DNA from: Candidatus Rifleibacteriota bacterium
GTDB taxonomy: Bacteria; Muiribacteriota; Ozemobacteria; Ozemobacterales; Ozemobacteraceae
Assembly (NCBI GenBank): GCA_015233155.1
Contig: JADFYG010000062.1
Span: 1-34,227 of the forward strand
Length of the DNA stretch: 34,227 nt
Direction: 5' to 3'
Shown here: in pieces, positions 25,001 through 33,954 of the stretch
How positions within the stretch are numbered: the stretch's first letter is position 1
How the letters are laid out: each line of letters starts with the position of its first letter
Notes under the pieces: generated by a model
The model's database searches: none
What the model saw: only the letters and a program-made list of their open reading frames with translations
Told to the model about the DNA's origin: nothing
Made by a program: the position numbers and the translations under genes

Positions 25001-25538
25001 GGAACTCCAGGAACGTCTCAAAACTCGGATGACTGAACTCGAAGCCCAGCGTCACGTTATTTCAACCCCGCCGATTCTCGTCGGGGGGGCATGTATAATC
25101 CCAATCGGGCTCTTGCGGAAGATGCGCGGCGAAGTCTCACAACAGAGCACTGATCCTGAGGCCCGTTCAAAGATCGAGAAACTAGCAATGAAAGCGGTCG
25201 CTGATCGGGAACGCGCATTAGGTCATGAACCAATCGATGTTTCAGCCCAGAAGCTCGGTTGGGATATCACATCACGAGTTGGAAACGGTGATCTACGACT
25301 TATTGAGGTCAAGGGACGCATAAAGGGCTCAACGACGGTGACGGTGACTAAGAACGAGATCTTGGTAGGATTGAACCAGCCGGAAAAATTCATTCTTGCG
25401 ATTGTGTTTATCGATGGCGAGCAAGTTGATGGACCTCATTACGTGCTGAAACCCTTCAACCAACAGCCAGATTTTTCCGCCGTCAGCGTCAACTACGATC
25501 TTGCTGATCTGCTTGCACAGGCTCAGAAACCAATGTGA
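22038..25538 (+). CDS. SNF2-type helicase with C-terminal DUF3883 domain
   Basis: 1166 aa, ATG at 22038 right after the EVE stop. Helicase superfamily 2: Walker A DDPGAGKTIMAG near 126-138, DESH near 230, TATPHNG near 268, and the C-terminal lobe with GEGVNLQRAHLMVNYDLPWN and QRFGRIHRIGQ near 573-608. An acidic insert (DEDALDDLDD...) lies between the lobes near 430. The last 110 residues fit DUF3883, with GWDITSR...DLRLIEVKGR, a D/E-x-K pattern like PD-(D/E)xK folds. It resembles DrmD of class 1 DISARM and other defence-island helicases. Expected role: ATP-driven DNA translocation, possibly with cleavage. Confidence 0.9.
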   Translation: MLKLQNLQPRALVRGLAPSQNVEIVAVTPVGEAITVVYRLENGQLADRLLFPSDEDSLDLVTEGRPWSFDGDGHAFKLGAESWRIHLAHLFDPLMAVHTSNIEPLPHQIAAVYQTMLHRQPLRFLLADDPGAGKTIMAGLLIKELMIRGDVKRCMVVAPGSLSQQWQDEMDEKFGLRFTIFSRELSQNAAGGNPFDDPACNLMICRLDQLSRNEDLHGKLENSDWDLIIVDESHKLSASIFGTEIKETKRYQLGKLLGRITRHFLLMTATPHNGKEEDFQLFLALIDSDRFYGHFRDGARKVDVGDIMHRMIKEELLRFDGTPLFPERRSYTVNYPLSETEAALYEAVTAYVRTEMNKAKELDGKRKGTVGFALTILQRRLASSPEAIFRSLERRRKKLEGILEEEKLLIRGRNARLQAVEQSHLYDEDALDDLDDAPSEELENLEDELVGETTAAQNIPDLEAEIVILRVLEAQARQLRLSRLDHKWQELSRLLQETPEMHDQSGSRRKLIIFTEHRDTLNYLHERITGLMGSTDAVVIIHGGTRREERKKSQERFTQEKDVLILLATDAAGEGVNLQRAHLMVNYDLPWNPNRLEQRFGRIHRIGQTEVCHLWNLVAKETREGAVYQRLLDKLEIERKALGGRVFDVLGQVFDNRALKELLLDAILYGDDPVVKARLHERVETLMDTEHIKSIIESSALATETMDATRVFAIREEMEKAEARKLQPHFIRAFFIEAFTRLGGKLFQREPDRYEISFVPANIRERDRLIGNGQPILRKYERVCFEKDRVTVSGKPLAAFLCPGHPLMDSVVDLVLEGARAQLKRGTVLVDPQDDGEQLKVLFLIDHAIRDAGQSNSEQQRHISRRLQFVLLDRDGTAHPAGYAPYLDYRPASPDEVKIALQLFDANQWNRDLEAQALAFAIKNMVPEHLGEVKERRERLVDRTIQAVHERLVHEIAFWSTRAVKLREEVTAGKQPRMQPENAERRALELQERLKTRMTELEAQRHVISTPPILVGGACIIPIGLLRKMRGEVSQQSTDPEARSKIEKLAMKAVADRERALGHEPIDVSAQKLGWDITSRVGNGDLRLIEVKGRIKGSTTVTVTKNEILVGLNQPEKFILAIVFIDGEQVDGPHYVLKPFNQQPDFSAVSVNYDLADLLAQAQKPM

Positions 25539-25613
25539 AAGATAGACCGGATTTTGCTCCTCCAGCATTTACCTTTTTGTGAGGGCCAGGTCGGTGACTC
25601 CTCATTGATATGG

Positions 25614-25642
25614 TTGAACGCGGGGAATTTGTGTGGTAAGGT
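25614..25642 (+). promoter_or_regulatory. Possible internal promoter before the TIGR04255 gene
   Basis: TTGAAC at 25614-25619 and TAAGGT at 25637-25642 with 17-bp spacing, in the 160-bp gap after the helicase. The -10 match is poor (three of six). The gap and a very strong ribosome-binding site suggest that the next genes can be expressed separately. Confidence 0.3.
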
Positions 25643-25698
25643 CAAACACTCGTCTTTTCCGAAAAGTGCAATACTCACAGTGCAATAGGGGAGGTGAA

Positions 25699-26442
25699 AT
25701 GCGGATAGCTGAAATGGTTCCCATGAAGATTACGCCCAACCCCATTATTCAGACGATAGTTGACCTTCGTTTTCGAACGGAAGTGCCGAGTGGAGCTGTT
25801 TTTGGGCTTGTGTATGATCAGCTTAAGAGCTCCTATCCACATTTTGAACAACGCCCCATTTTACAGATGCCCGAATCAATAAGAGAAAAAGATCCGGCCT
25901 TTCAATATGAACCTTGGTATGCAGGACGCCGAGGAAGTGCTGTTTTAAGCGTTGGACCTCGAATCATTGCTCTGACATTAGAAAATTATAATGGTTGGGA
26001 GTCATTTTCTACTGATCTGAAGCCTGTTTTGGAAACCTTGCAGAAGATTTCGTTGATAAATCAGTTGGAGCGGGTCGCGATCCGCTATGTCAATTTTTTT
26101 CCTGAAAATTTTCTGGAGATTACGAACGCATGTATCACCTTCGCCGAAGAGCAGGTTTCCAACGACCCTGTTTTTTTACGAACAGAGGTCTTTAAGAGCC
26201 CCTTTAAATGTGTTGTCCAGATGGCGAATCGGGCGACTGTTCAGCGAAATGGAAAACGAGATGAAGGTTCTGTTATCGACCTTGATGCTTTCGTTGAAGG
26301 AGCTCTATTGCCCTCAGGGGCTGAAGACAACCTCCTTGAATTGATTCACCAAGGAAATACTCTCTGTAAGGGCGTTTTTTTTGGGTTGTTGCGTAAAGAA
26401 TATGTAGAGAAATGTTGTCCGGTGTATCCGAAAAAGGAATAG
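25699..26442 (+). CDS. TIGR04255-family protein
   Basis: 247 aa. ATG at 25699 follows GGGGAGGTGA directly. The N-terminal NPIIQTIVDLRF, then the FGLVYDQLKSSYPHFE block, and the later LERVAIRYVNFF are the features I associate with the family called sporadically distributed TIGR04255, for which no activity is known. No catalytic motif is seen. The coding sequence is lower in GC than the helicase and methylase around it. It is followed by two further unrecognised genes with short gap or overlap, so the three look like one module placed inside the defence operon. Confidence 0.75.
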   Translation: MRIAEMVPMKITPNPIIQTIVDLRFRTEVPSGAVFGLVYDQLKSSYPHFEQRPILQMPESIREKDPAFQYEPWYAGRRGSAVLSVGPRIIALTLENYNGWESFSTDLKPVLETLQKISLINQLERVAIRYVNFFPENFLEITNACITFAEEQVSNDPVFLRTEVFKSPFKCVVQMANRATVQRNGKRDEGSVIDLDAFVEGALLPSGAEDNLLELIHQGNTLCKGVFFGLLRKEYVEKCCPVYPKKE

Positions 26443-26454
26443 AGGGAGATGCCA

Positions 26455-26769
26455 ATGGTAGATTATCGTTTTTACAAGGTGGGGGCATTGGCTTCGGTAC
26501 TCACCGTTCAGCTGTTTATGGGGAGTGGAGAGGATGCAATGAAACCTTCCAAAATGGTAGATCCTGTTTCGTTTCGTGACGAAAATGGTTTTCCCCCATG
26601 GCAGAACCCACCTGGAGTTGAGACCTCGCTGATGTTGAAGCCAATAGTGGAACCTATCGATCAGAAAACGGTGTTGGCACAAGTGGCGATCGATCTTTTG
26701 GAAAACGCAGTTAATCTGCCGTCTGAGGTTCAGAATGTCCTTGACAAGGAGTTTTGGGATCTCGTCTGA
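26455..26769 (+). CDS. Small hypothetical protein after the TIGR04255 gene
   Basis: 104 aa. ATG at 26455 is favoured over 26449 because GGGAG at 26444-26448 then has six-base spacing. Near the N-terminus a short hydrophobic stretch (GALASVLTVQLFMG) could be a weak membrane or core helix. The rest is polar, with PPWQNPPG in the middle and an acidic helix at the end. No family known. Its 3' end overlaps the next gene by 35 bp, which points to joint translation. Confidence 0.6.
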   Translation: MVDYRFYKVGALASVLTVQLFMGSGEDAMKPSKMVDPVSFRDENGFPPWQNPPGVETSLMLKPIVEPIDQKTVLAQVAIDLLENAVNLPSEVQNVLDKEFWDLV

Positions 26770-27406
26770 ATTGCTCGACAAGATTGAACTGTATCTTCCT
26801 AAATTTCTCTCACCTGAAGATACAAGGCAATTATTAGACGATCTCGGGGGTTTCCCCAATAATATTGATAAAAGTCGTTTTTACACGACCGCTCTTCGTG
26901 ATGATCCAACGATTTTTCAGGGTGATGGTCTTCTCGGTTTATTAATGGTTCATCTTCCTCAGCCTGAGATTCGGTCGATTCCATCGATGGTTATTTCCAA
27001 TACTTGTGATGTCGATCCAGCGAATAAACGCTTTTGGCCAAGCTCGATATCTTATGCGCCGATTTTCCGGGTAAACAAGTTTCGGGAATCCATCATGAAA
27101 GTCCTTGATGGTGAAAAAGCTGCTGATTCGTTGCTTTGCGATTTGCGAAGGCAACGGATTACTCAATTATTCTATCTACCGAAAGGTGGAAGTCTGGAAG
27201 AGGAGAGCTTCGTTCGACTGGATCACATTGTTAGTTGTAGTAACGACGCTGTTTCACGCGAGGATATTCCAGCCAAGCGGCTTTTCACCCTTAGCAATTA
27301 TGGCGTTTGGCTCTTCGCATTGAAGTTGTCGATCCATTTTTGTCGTCTTACGGACAAGGTTTCGAGACCGAACGATTTGCCCACCCATACGGGAGGTCTT
27401 GAATGA
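26735..27406 (+). CDS. Hypothetical protein upstream of the methylase
   Basis: 223 aa, ATG at 26735 with GAGG six bases upstream, inside the end of the previous gene. A later in-frame TTG at 26771 is a weaker alternative start. The sequence holds MVISNTCDVD near residue 88, a motif I have an impression of seeing in partners of TIGR04255 proteins but cannot confirm, and a C-terminal VWLFALKLSIHFCRL helix. No catalytic motif identified. The stop overlaps the methylase start (ATGA), so translation is coupled to it. Confidence 0.65.
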   Translation: MSLTRSFGISSELLDKIELYLPKFLSPEDTRQLLDDLGGFPNNIDKSRFYTTALRDDPTIFQGDGLLGLLMVHLPQPEIRSIPSMVISNTCDVDPANKRFWPSSISYAPIFRVNKFRESIMKVLDGEKAADSLLCDLRRQRITQLFYLPKGGSLEEESFVRLDHIVSCSNDAVSREDIPAKRLFTLSNYGVWLFALKLSIHFCRLTDKVSRPNDLPTHTGGLE

Positions 27407-30288
27407 AATTTCCAAAAAAATTGATCGAGGTGGCTTTGCCGCTGGACAGCATCAACGTGGCGGCTGCACGGGAAAAGTCGATCAGGCATGGACATCCTTC
27501 GACGTTGCATCTGTGGTGGGCACGGCGGCCCCTGGCGGCTTGCCGGGCGGTGTTATTCGCGCAGATGGTGAATGATCCGGGCGGCGAACGCGGATGGGGC
27601 GCGTATCCCGGTCAAACTAAAGCTCACGCTCAGAAAGAGCGTGAGGAACTGTTCGAAATCATCCGCGACCTCGTTCAATGGGAAAACACCACCAACGAGG
27701 CCATACTGAAGCTAGCGCGCGAAGCCATAATGGTTTCATGGGCAGAGACCTGCAAGATTACGGGTGAAGACCCCAAGAAGTTGCCGCCATTTCTCGATCC
27801 GTTTTCGGGCGGTGGGTCGATTCCGCTGGAGGCTCAACGTCTAGGTCTTGAAGCCCACGGATCGGACTTGAATCCGGTCGCGGTGATGATCGGCAAGGCG
27901 TTGATCGAGATCCCTCCGAAGTTCATTGGTCGAAAACCAATCGGACCGTTGCCAAGAGACGAAAAGGTCCAGAAGAAGATCGAAGATTGGAGCGGAGCGA
28001 AAGGTCTTGCGGAAGATGTCCGCCGATACGGCGCATGGATACGAGAAGAAGCATTCAAGCGCATCGGACACCTGTATCCCCAGATTGAACTCACGAAGGA
28101 AGTTGTACAAAAACGTCCTGATCTTGCCGGTCTGCTCGGACAGAAACTGACTGTCATTGCTTGGCTGTGGGCACGAACGGTGGCAAGCCCAAATCCGGCT
28201 TTGCGAGGGGCGCATGTGCCATTAGTCACTTCTTTCTGGCTCTCCACAAAGAAGGGGAAGGAAACCTGGGTCGAGCCGGTGGTAAGGGGGACGGAATACT
28301 CGTTCGAAATTCGAACTGGCAAACCATTCGATGAAACTGCTATCGATGTTGGGACAAAACTCGGGCGTGGTGCAAATTTTAAATGTCTTCTTTCAGGAAA
28401 TCCAATTGATCAACAGTTCATTAGAGCTGAATTTCGAGCAAAGCGAACTGGTGAACGGTTGATGGCAATCGTTGCAGAAGGAAAAGGAGGAAGGGTTTAC
28501 CTTCCTCCTTTTCCTGGCATGGAGGCTCTGGTCAGATCGGCTCTGCCAAATTGGAAACCCGAAATAGAAATGAATCCAGATTGTAAAGACTTGCTGAGCG
28601 GCAGGGGATATGGTTTTCAGTATTGGCACGAATTGTTTACTCAGCGCCAATTAGTTTTTCTGTCTACGCTCTCAGATCTTGTGGGTTCGACTCGTGAAAA
28701 GGTTTTCAAAGATGCTGTAAGCGTCGGTTGGAAGGACGACCAGATAACCCTGGCCGATGGAGGTTCCGGCCCTGCCGCTTACGCTGATGCTGTCGCGGTG
28801 TATTTGTCGTTTGCTTTGGACAAAAGCACCGAAGGTCATTCAACAATCTGCACATGGAGCTCTGCTTCAAAAAATGAGCTCGTTGTAAGTACTTTTCGAC
28901 GCCAAGCCTTGCCCATGACCTGGGACTTTGCAGAGTCTAATCCCTTTGCCTCTTCTAGCGGATCGTGGGAGAAAATTGTTGACGCGATATGCAGGGTCTT
29001 CGCGTTTTCAATTCCTGGAATTGGAACTGGCACTGTAACCCAGGTAGACGCCCAGCATCTGAATCGACCCCTATCGATAATATCTTCCGATCCCCCTTAC
29101 TATGACAACATCGGGTATGCGGACCTTTCCGACTATTTTTACGTTTGGATGCGCCGTTCATTGAAATCGATTTTTCCGAACCTATTTTCAACGTTGTTAG
29201 TTCCAAAAGCCGAAGAGTTGATCGCCAGTTCATATCGACATGGCTCGCACGAAAAGGCTGAAGTGTTCTTTTTATCCGGGATGACTAAGGCCATTGAGAA
29301 TATGTCCAGAAACAGTCATCACGCATTTCCGGTCACAATTTATTACGCATTCAAACAATCGGATACCATTGACAATTCAACGGCATCGACTGGCTGGGAT
29401 ACTTTCCTTGCCGCTGTTCTTAAGGCGGGATTTGCTATTACAGGTACATGGCCAATGCGTACCGAGAGAGACTCAAGATCCATCGGAATTGGAACCAATG
29501 CTCTCGCGTCTTCTATCGTCCTCGTCTGTCGCAAACGAGATTCTGATGCTGCAACGATCTCAAGAAAGCAATTCCTACGTGAGCTTCAAGAGACCCTTCC
29601 CGAATCGCTTGAAGCGATGATCGGTGGCACCGCGACCACATCTCCTATTGCCCCGGTCGACCTTGCACAAGCCGCAATTGGACCAGGAATGGGCGTGTTC
29701 TCGAAATACACGGCTGTTCTCGACGCCGAAGGACAACCCATGACCGTCAGAACTGCACTGACCCTCATCAACAAGACAATCGACGAATATTTCAGCAACG
29801 TCGAGAGTAGCATGGATGCTGATACACGGTTTTGTGTCGATTGGTTCCAGCAGTATGGCTTCAAACCAGGAGCCTTCGGCGAAGCCGACGTTCTGGCCCG
29901 TGCCAAGGGCACTAGCGTTGATGGCGTCCAGAAGGCCGGAGTCATCGAAGCCAAGAGCGGCAGCGTCCGTTTATACAAGTTGGCTGAGTATCCTTCAGAT
30001 TGGGACCCGCGCACGGATACACGCATTCCGATCTGGGAAGCCCTTCATCACATGATCCGCACCCTCCGCGACAGCGAGGCATCTGCGGGAAAACTTTTGG
30101 CAATGATGCCCGACAAAATCGAGCAGATTCGCCAGCTTGCTTATCGCCTCTACACTCTCTGCGAGCGTAATAACTGGGCGGAAGATGCCCGCGCCTACAA
30201 CGAGCTCATTCTCACTTGGCCTGCTATTCTTACTGCTTCTCATCAAGTCGGCCACCACGGCACTCAGAAATCCCTGGATCTGGAATGA
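27403..30288 (+). CDS. DUF1156-type adenine-specific DNA methylase (COG1743)
   Basis: 961 aa. The N-terminus KKLIEVALPLDSINVAAARE and HLWWARRPLAACRA is the DUF1156 signature. Motif I DPFSGGGSIPLEA sits near 131-143 and the catalytic SSDPPYYDN near 561, with a 400-residue insert between them that could hold the target-recognition part. Expected to methylate adenine N6 in DNA, protecting self DNA. The part from about 28.3 to 29.56 kb is visibly poorer in GC than both ends, so the gene may be a mosaic. Start and stop both overlap neighbours (ATGA), which places it firmly in the operon. Confidence 0.9.
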   Translation: MKFPKKLIEVALPLDSINVAAAREKSIRHGHPSTLHLWWARRPLAACRAVLFAQMVNDPGGERGWGAYPGQTKAHAQKEREELFEIIRDLVQWENTTNEAILKLAREAIMVSWAETCKITGEDPKKLPPFLDPFSGGGSIPLEAQRLGLEAHGSDLNPVAVMIGKALIEIPPKFIGRKPIGPLPRDEKVQKKIEDWSGAKGLAEDVRRYGAWIREEAFKRIGHLYPQIELTKEVVQKRPDLAGLLGQKLTVIAWLWARTVASPNPALRGAHVPLVTSFWLSTKKGKETWVEPVVRGTEYSFEIRTGKPFDETAIDVGTKLGRGANFKCLLSGNPIDQQFIRAEFRAKRTGERLMAIVAEGKGGRVYLPPFPGMEALVRSALPNWKPEIEMNPDCKDLLSGRGYGFQYWHELFTQRQLVFLSTLSDLVGSTREKVFKDAVSVGWKDDQITLADGGSGPAAYADAVAVYLSFALDKSTEGHSTICTWSSASKNELVVSTFRRQALPMTWDFAESNPFASSSGSWEKIVDAICRVFAFSIPGIGTGTVTQVDAQHLNRPLSIISSDPPYYDNIGYADLSDYFYVWMRRSLKSIFPNLFSTLLVPKAEELIASSYRHGSHEKAEVFFLSGMTKAIENMSRNSHHAFPVTIYYAFKQSDTIDNSTASTGWDTFLAAVLKAGFAITGTWPMRTERDSRSIGIGTNALASSIVLVCRKRDSDAATISRKQFLRELQETLPESLEAMIGGTATTSPIAPVDLAQAAIGPGMGVFSKYTAVLDAEGQPMTVRTALTLINKTIDEYFSNVESSMDADTRFCVDWFQQYGFKPGAFGEADVLARAKGTSVDGVQKAGVIEAKSGSVRLYKLAEYPSDWDPRTDTRIPIWEALHHMIRTLRDSEASAGKLLAMMPDKIEQIRQLAYRLYTLCERNNWAEDARAYNELILTWPAILTASHQVGHHGTQKSLDLE

Positions 30289-31049
30289 ATAAGAAGCTCG
30301 ACAAAACCCAAGAACAGCACTGGCTTCATGAAGAGCGTGTCTTCATAGAGTTTCTCAACGGTAATACGTTTTTGAAAGAGGTTCGATCATTCGACAAGGG
30401 TATTCCACCCCAGCCAGACGTAATTTGCAAGATTGAAGATGGAGAGAAGCTTGGTTTCGAGCTGGTTCGTCTTGATGAATCCGAGTTCCTGAAGGACATT
30501 TCTATCGGATTCGCCAGGCGTCGGGTTTTGAAAGAGATGACTTCGTCTGAAAGCGAATTTGGGGAAATCCTTCGGCAGAAGTTCCCTAACCGATTTCTGT
30601 GGCTGAGTATTTGCAGAGGTGTTCAATTGAACAGGTTCCCGAAAGTCTTGGGTGCGGGATTGCGTTTCCTGGCATGTCAGGATGAGTCATTCGTCAAAGA
30701 GATGATAGTTCCAATAAAGGATCTCCCCGAATTGGAACGAGTGGAGATAACTGTTCTCGAACAGTCGCCGACGCACTTTGACCTATATCCAGAAGCGATT
30801 GGAATAGATGATTCGATCGTGAAAATCATTGCAAAAAAAGCGGGGAAGACCTATCAAAGTGATTGTCCAGTCGATCTCTTGGCGTATTATGAAATACAGC
30901 CATCGATGTTGGAACAACAGACCATCGATGAGATACAAACGGTTTTCAGCGAAATCGATCTCAGCCGGTTCCGGCGAGTATGGCTTTTCGATAGATATTC
31001 AAAGATCAAGCATCAATTCAAGCCAACCCTTGCGAAGGGCAACAAATGA
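30285..31049 (+). CDS. PD-(D/E)xK-like hypothetical protein
   Basis: 254 aa, ATG at 30285 overlapping the methylase stop. Near residues 22-53 the sequence FIEFLNGN, then PPQPDVICKIEDGEKLGFELV, has the P-D-x(n)-E-x-V layout of a PD-(D/E)xK-like fold; the usual Lys after Glu is replaced by Val, so activity is uncertain. The rest is mixed helix and strand with no other motif. It lies between the methylase and the DUF499 ATPase and may be the nuclease or a DNA-binding subunit of the system. I do not recognise a named family. Confidence 0.6.
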   Translation: MNKKLDKTQEQHWLHEERVFIEFLNGNTFLKEVRSFDKGIPPQPDVICKIEDGEKLGFELVRLDESEFLKDISIGFARRRVLKEMTSSESEFGEILRQKFPNRFLWLSICRGVQLNRFPKVLGAGLRFLACQDESFVKEMIVPIKDLPELERVEITVLEQSPTHFDLYPEAIGIDDSIVKIIAKKAGKTYQSDCPVDLLAYYEIQPSMLEQQTIDEIQTVFSEIDLSRFRRVWLFDRYSKIKHQFKPTLAKGNK

Positions 31050-31086
31050 ATTCCTACCCAGGAAAAAGAGAACAAAGGAAAATGTC

Positions 31087-33954
31087 ATGACGCTGAAACC
31101 CTGGCGCGATGTGATCACCCCGCATGAGGACGTGCTCGAAGGAACATATCAGGAAGCCGAATTTGCTGCTGATTTGAGCAAGGTCGCTGCTGGACGGGCA
31201 AGCCCGGAATATCAAGACCCGGTCAAGTTTTTCGAGCGCACCTTCATCACTGAAGGCACCAGATTATTGCTTAATAGCCTTATGCGGCGTCTGTCAGGTC
31301 GTGGCGGTGATCCTGTCATCCAGCTCAAAACGGCATTCGGTGGCGGCAAGACCCACTCGATGCTTGCTGTGTATCACATTGCATCGACCGCGTTGCCTGC
31401 ATCCAAATTGGCAGGAATTCCATCGATCATTGATCAGGCAGGTATTTCCGAGCTTCCCCGCGCCCGGGTCGTAGTTATCGACGGCAATAATCTTGGTGTT
31501 TCGCAACCACGCACTCGCGATGGTGTCCTTGTAAATACCTTGTGGGGTGAACTCGCATGGCAACTCGGGGGTAAATCCGCTTTCGACATGCTGACTAACG
31601 CTGATCGCGACGGAACATCCCCCGGAAAAGAGATTCTGGTCGCACTCTTCACGAAATACAGTCCTTGCGTCATCCTGATGGATGAAACGGTGGCTTATGT
31701 CCGGCAGTTCGAAGCCAAAAAACAATATGCAGGTGGAACCTTCGAGTCGAATATTTCGTTCCTGCAAGCACTGACCGAGGCTGTAACGCAGTCACCAAAG
31801 ACGTCCCTGCTTGCCTCGCTTCCAGAATCGAACCTTGAAATTGGTGGTTCACGCGGACAAGAAGCACTCGATCATATCGAAAAGATCTTCGGCCGTGTTG
31901 AGGCCATCTGGAAACCTGTCGCAACCCAGGAGGGATTCGAGATCGTGCGTCGCCGACTCTTCGGCTCAATAATAGATCAGAAGGGGCGGGACGCGGTCTG
32001 TCGTGCCTATGCCGATCTCTATACCCGCGAAAGTGGCAAGTTCCCAACCCAGAGTGCTGAGTCAACCTATTACGACCGCCTAGTCGCATCGTATCCGGTG
32101 CATCCTGAGATATTTGAGCGACTTTACGAGGACTGGGCCTCATTGGAAAAATTCCAGCGCACTCGCGGTGTCCTGCGTTTAATGGCAATGGTCATCCATC
32201 GGCTCTGGAGTGATGGATGCAAAGATTTGCTTATCATGCCAGGGTCGCTGCCACTTTATGATTCCCAAATCAGTAACGAATTGATTCGTTATCTGCCGCA
32301 GGGATGGGAGCCGGTCATCGAGAGAGATGTTGATGGCAAACGCGCAGGACCTACGGATCTCGACGACAGGAATCCGTTGTTAGGGGCAATTCAAGCTGCT
32401 CGACGTGTTGCACGAACCGTTTTCTTGGGTAGCGCACCGTCGGTGTCCGCGCAGCGTGTGCGCGGGATCGGCCCCACCAACATACGATTGGGAACTGTCC
32501 AACCTGAACAATCGATCGGTCGATACGACGATGCACTCGGGCATCTGTCGAATCAGCTCCATTACATGTATGCGGGGAATGAGCGATACTGGTATGACAC
32601 ACGGCCCAATTTGCGCCGTGAAATGGAAGACCGAGCTTTGCGCCTTAAAGTTGTGGAAGAACTGGTTCCAGAGATCCAGACACGATTGAAGGTGCTTATT
32701 AAGTGTTCTCTCTTTACCGGGATTCACGTCATGACGCCGCACGGGGATATTCCTGACGACCACGGATTGCGGCTTGTAGTGCTTCCTCCGACCGAACACC
32801 ATGCGCGTCGTAATGACAAGAGCCCTGCCGCCCAGTGGTCACTGAACTGTCTTAAACAACGGGGTTCACAACCGCGTTTATACCAGAATCGATTGCTTTT
32901 TCTGGTACCAGATGAAGAGGCCGTGAAGAGCCTGTGGCTACTGGCACGACGTGCAATGGCCTGGCAGTCGATTGGGGATGACAAAGCGATCCTTAATCTT
33001 GATCAATTCCAGACGAAGGATGCAGAAAAGAACCGAGTCGAGGCTTCAGCAGCGTTGGATGCTTCCCTGCGTGAAACTTATCGGTGGTTGTTGGCACCTA
33101 CCCAAGAGGCGAAGTCGCGTGGTGGAGTAACCGATATCGGCTGGGATGAACAAGCGTTACCTTCTTCGTCGGAAAAAATCGGCAAGGTCATCGAGACCGT
33201 GTTGCATGATAATGAACTGATGATTAGTCGTTGGTCGCCTTTTCATCTCAAAGGGCAGCTCGATTTGTGGTTTTGGCGGGAGGGTGTGAGCGATGTTTCC
33301 GTTGTCGATGTCTGGAAGAACTTTTGCTCATATCCTTATTTACCGCGACTTCTTAATCAGCAGGTATTGCTCGATACTATCTCTGATGGTGCAGCAAGCA
33401 AGGATTTTTTCGGGTTCGCAGCGGGCAGGGACGGAAACCGATATCTCGGACTGCATTTCGGTGAGCGCGGTAACGCTTATGGCGATAAGAATGCACTGAT
33501 CGTAAAACGCGAGGCGGCGCAGGCCCAACAAGAGCAAGAATCAGTAACTTCAACGACGGGGGCCGATGTTAACGGAGGCAGCGGGTCAGTCGAAGCGAAG
33601 ATTACAGTCGAAAAGAAAAGTGGTGGGCCGGGAATACCTGGAGTTTCTCAAGATCCGGCGACTTTTGGCGGGAAGACAGTTCCTGGCAACGGAACAACCC
33701 CAGTCGTTCCGCAAAAGACGTATCATCGATTCCATGCCTCGATTTCACTTGATCCTCTGACGATGCCGACCCAGGCTTCAAAGATTACCGAGGAAGTGCT
33801 TAAACATTTAGCGTCTCAGTATGGCGCAAAAGTTCAGGTCACCATGGAGATCGAAGCAGAGTCGCCGACCGGATTTTCTGACACGACGTGTCGCACTGTT
33901 CGCGAAAACGCGAAGACCTTGAACTTCGTAAATTGGGACTTCGAAGAAGAATAA
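31087..33954 (+). CDS. DUF499 AAA+ ATPase (COG1483)
   Basis: 955 aa. ATG at 31087 behind AAAGGAAAA, 37 nt after the previous stop; in-frame codons further upstream overlap the preceding gene and are not used. The N-terminus PWRDVITPHEDVLEGTYQEA and DPVKFFERTFITEG is typical of DUF499. Walker A AFGGGKTHS near 81-89; Walker B VILMDE near 195-200. Residues 820-880 are low-complexity (Gly, Ser, Thr), and the end closes with a conserved-looking beta domain FHASISLDPL. DUF499 proteins pair with DUF1156 methylases in defence islands. Probably the motor or signalling ATPase of the system. Confidence 0.9.
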   Translation: MTLKPWRDVITPHEDVLEGTYQEAEFAADLSKVAAGRASPEYQDPVKFFERTFITEGTRLLLNSLMRRLSGRGGDPVIQLKTAFGGGKTHSMLAVYHIASTALPASKLAGIPSIIDQAGISELPRARVVVIDGNNLGVSQPRTRDGVLVNTLWGELAWQLGGKSAFDMLTNADRDGTSPGKEILVALFTKYSPCVILMDETVAYVRQFEAKKQYAGGTFESNISFLQALTEAVTQSPKTSLLASLPESNLEIGGSRGQEALDHIEKIFGRVEAIWKPVATQEGFEIVRRRLFGSIIDQKGRDAVCRAYADLYTRESGKFPTQSAESTYYDRLVASYPVHPEIFERLYEDWASLEKFQRTRGVLRLMAMVIHRLWSDGCKDLLIMPGSLPLYDSQISNELIRYLPQGWEPVIERDVDGKRAGPTDLDDRNPLLGAIQAARRVARTVFLGSAPSVSAQRVRGIGPTNIRLGTVQPEQSIGRYDDALGHLSNQLHYMYAGNERYWYDTRPNLRREMEDRALRLKVVEELVPEIQTRLKVLIKCSLFTGIHVMTPHGDIPDDHGLRLVVLPPTEHHARRNDKSPAAQWSLNCLKQRGSQPRLYQNRLLFLVPDEEAVKSLWLLARRAMAWQSIGDDKAILNLDQFQTKDAEKNRVEASAALDASLRETYRWLLAPTQEAKSRGGVTDIGWDEQALPSSSEKIGKVIETVLHDNELMISRWSPFHLKGQLDLWFWREGVSDVSVVDVWKNFCSYPYLPRLLNQQVLLDTISDGAASKDFFGFAAGRDGNRYLGLHFGERGNAYGDKNALIVKREAAQAQQEQESVTSTTGADVNGGSGSVEAKITVEKKSGGPGIPGVSQDPATFGGKTVPGNGTTPVVPQKTYHRFHASISLDPLTMPTQASKITEEVLKHLASQYGAKVQVTMEIEAESPTGFSDTTCRTVRENAKTLNFVNWDFEEE

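Noticed and set aside
27834..28322. Minus-strand frames of 162 and 124 aa in the methylase gene
   Set aside because: Shadows of the DUF1156 coding frame, with no independent support.
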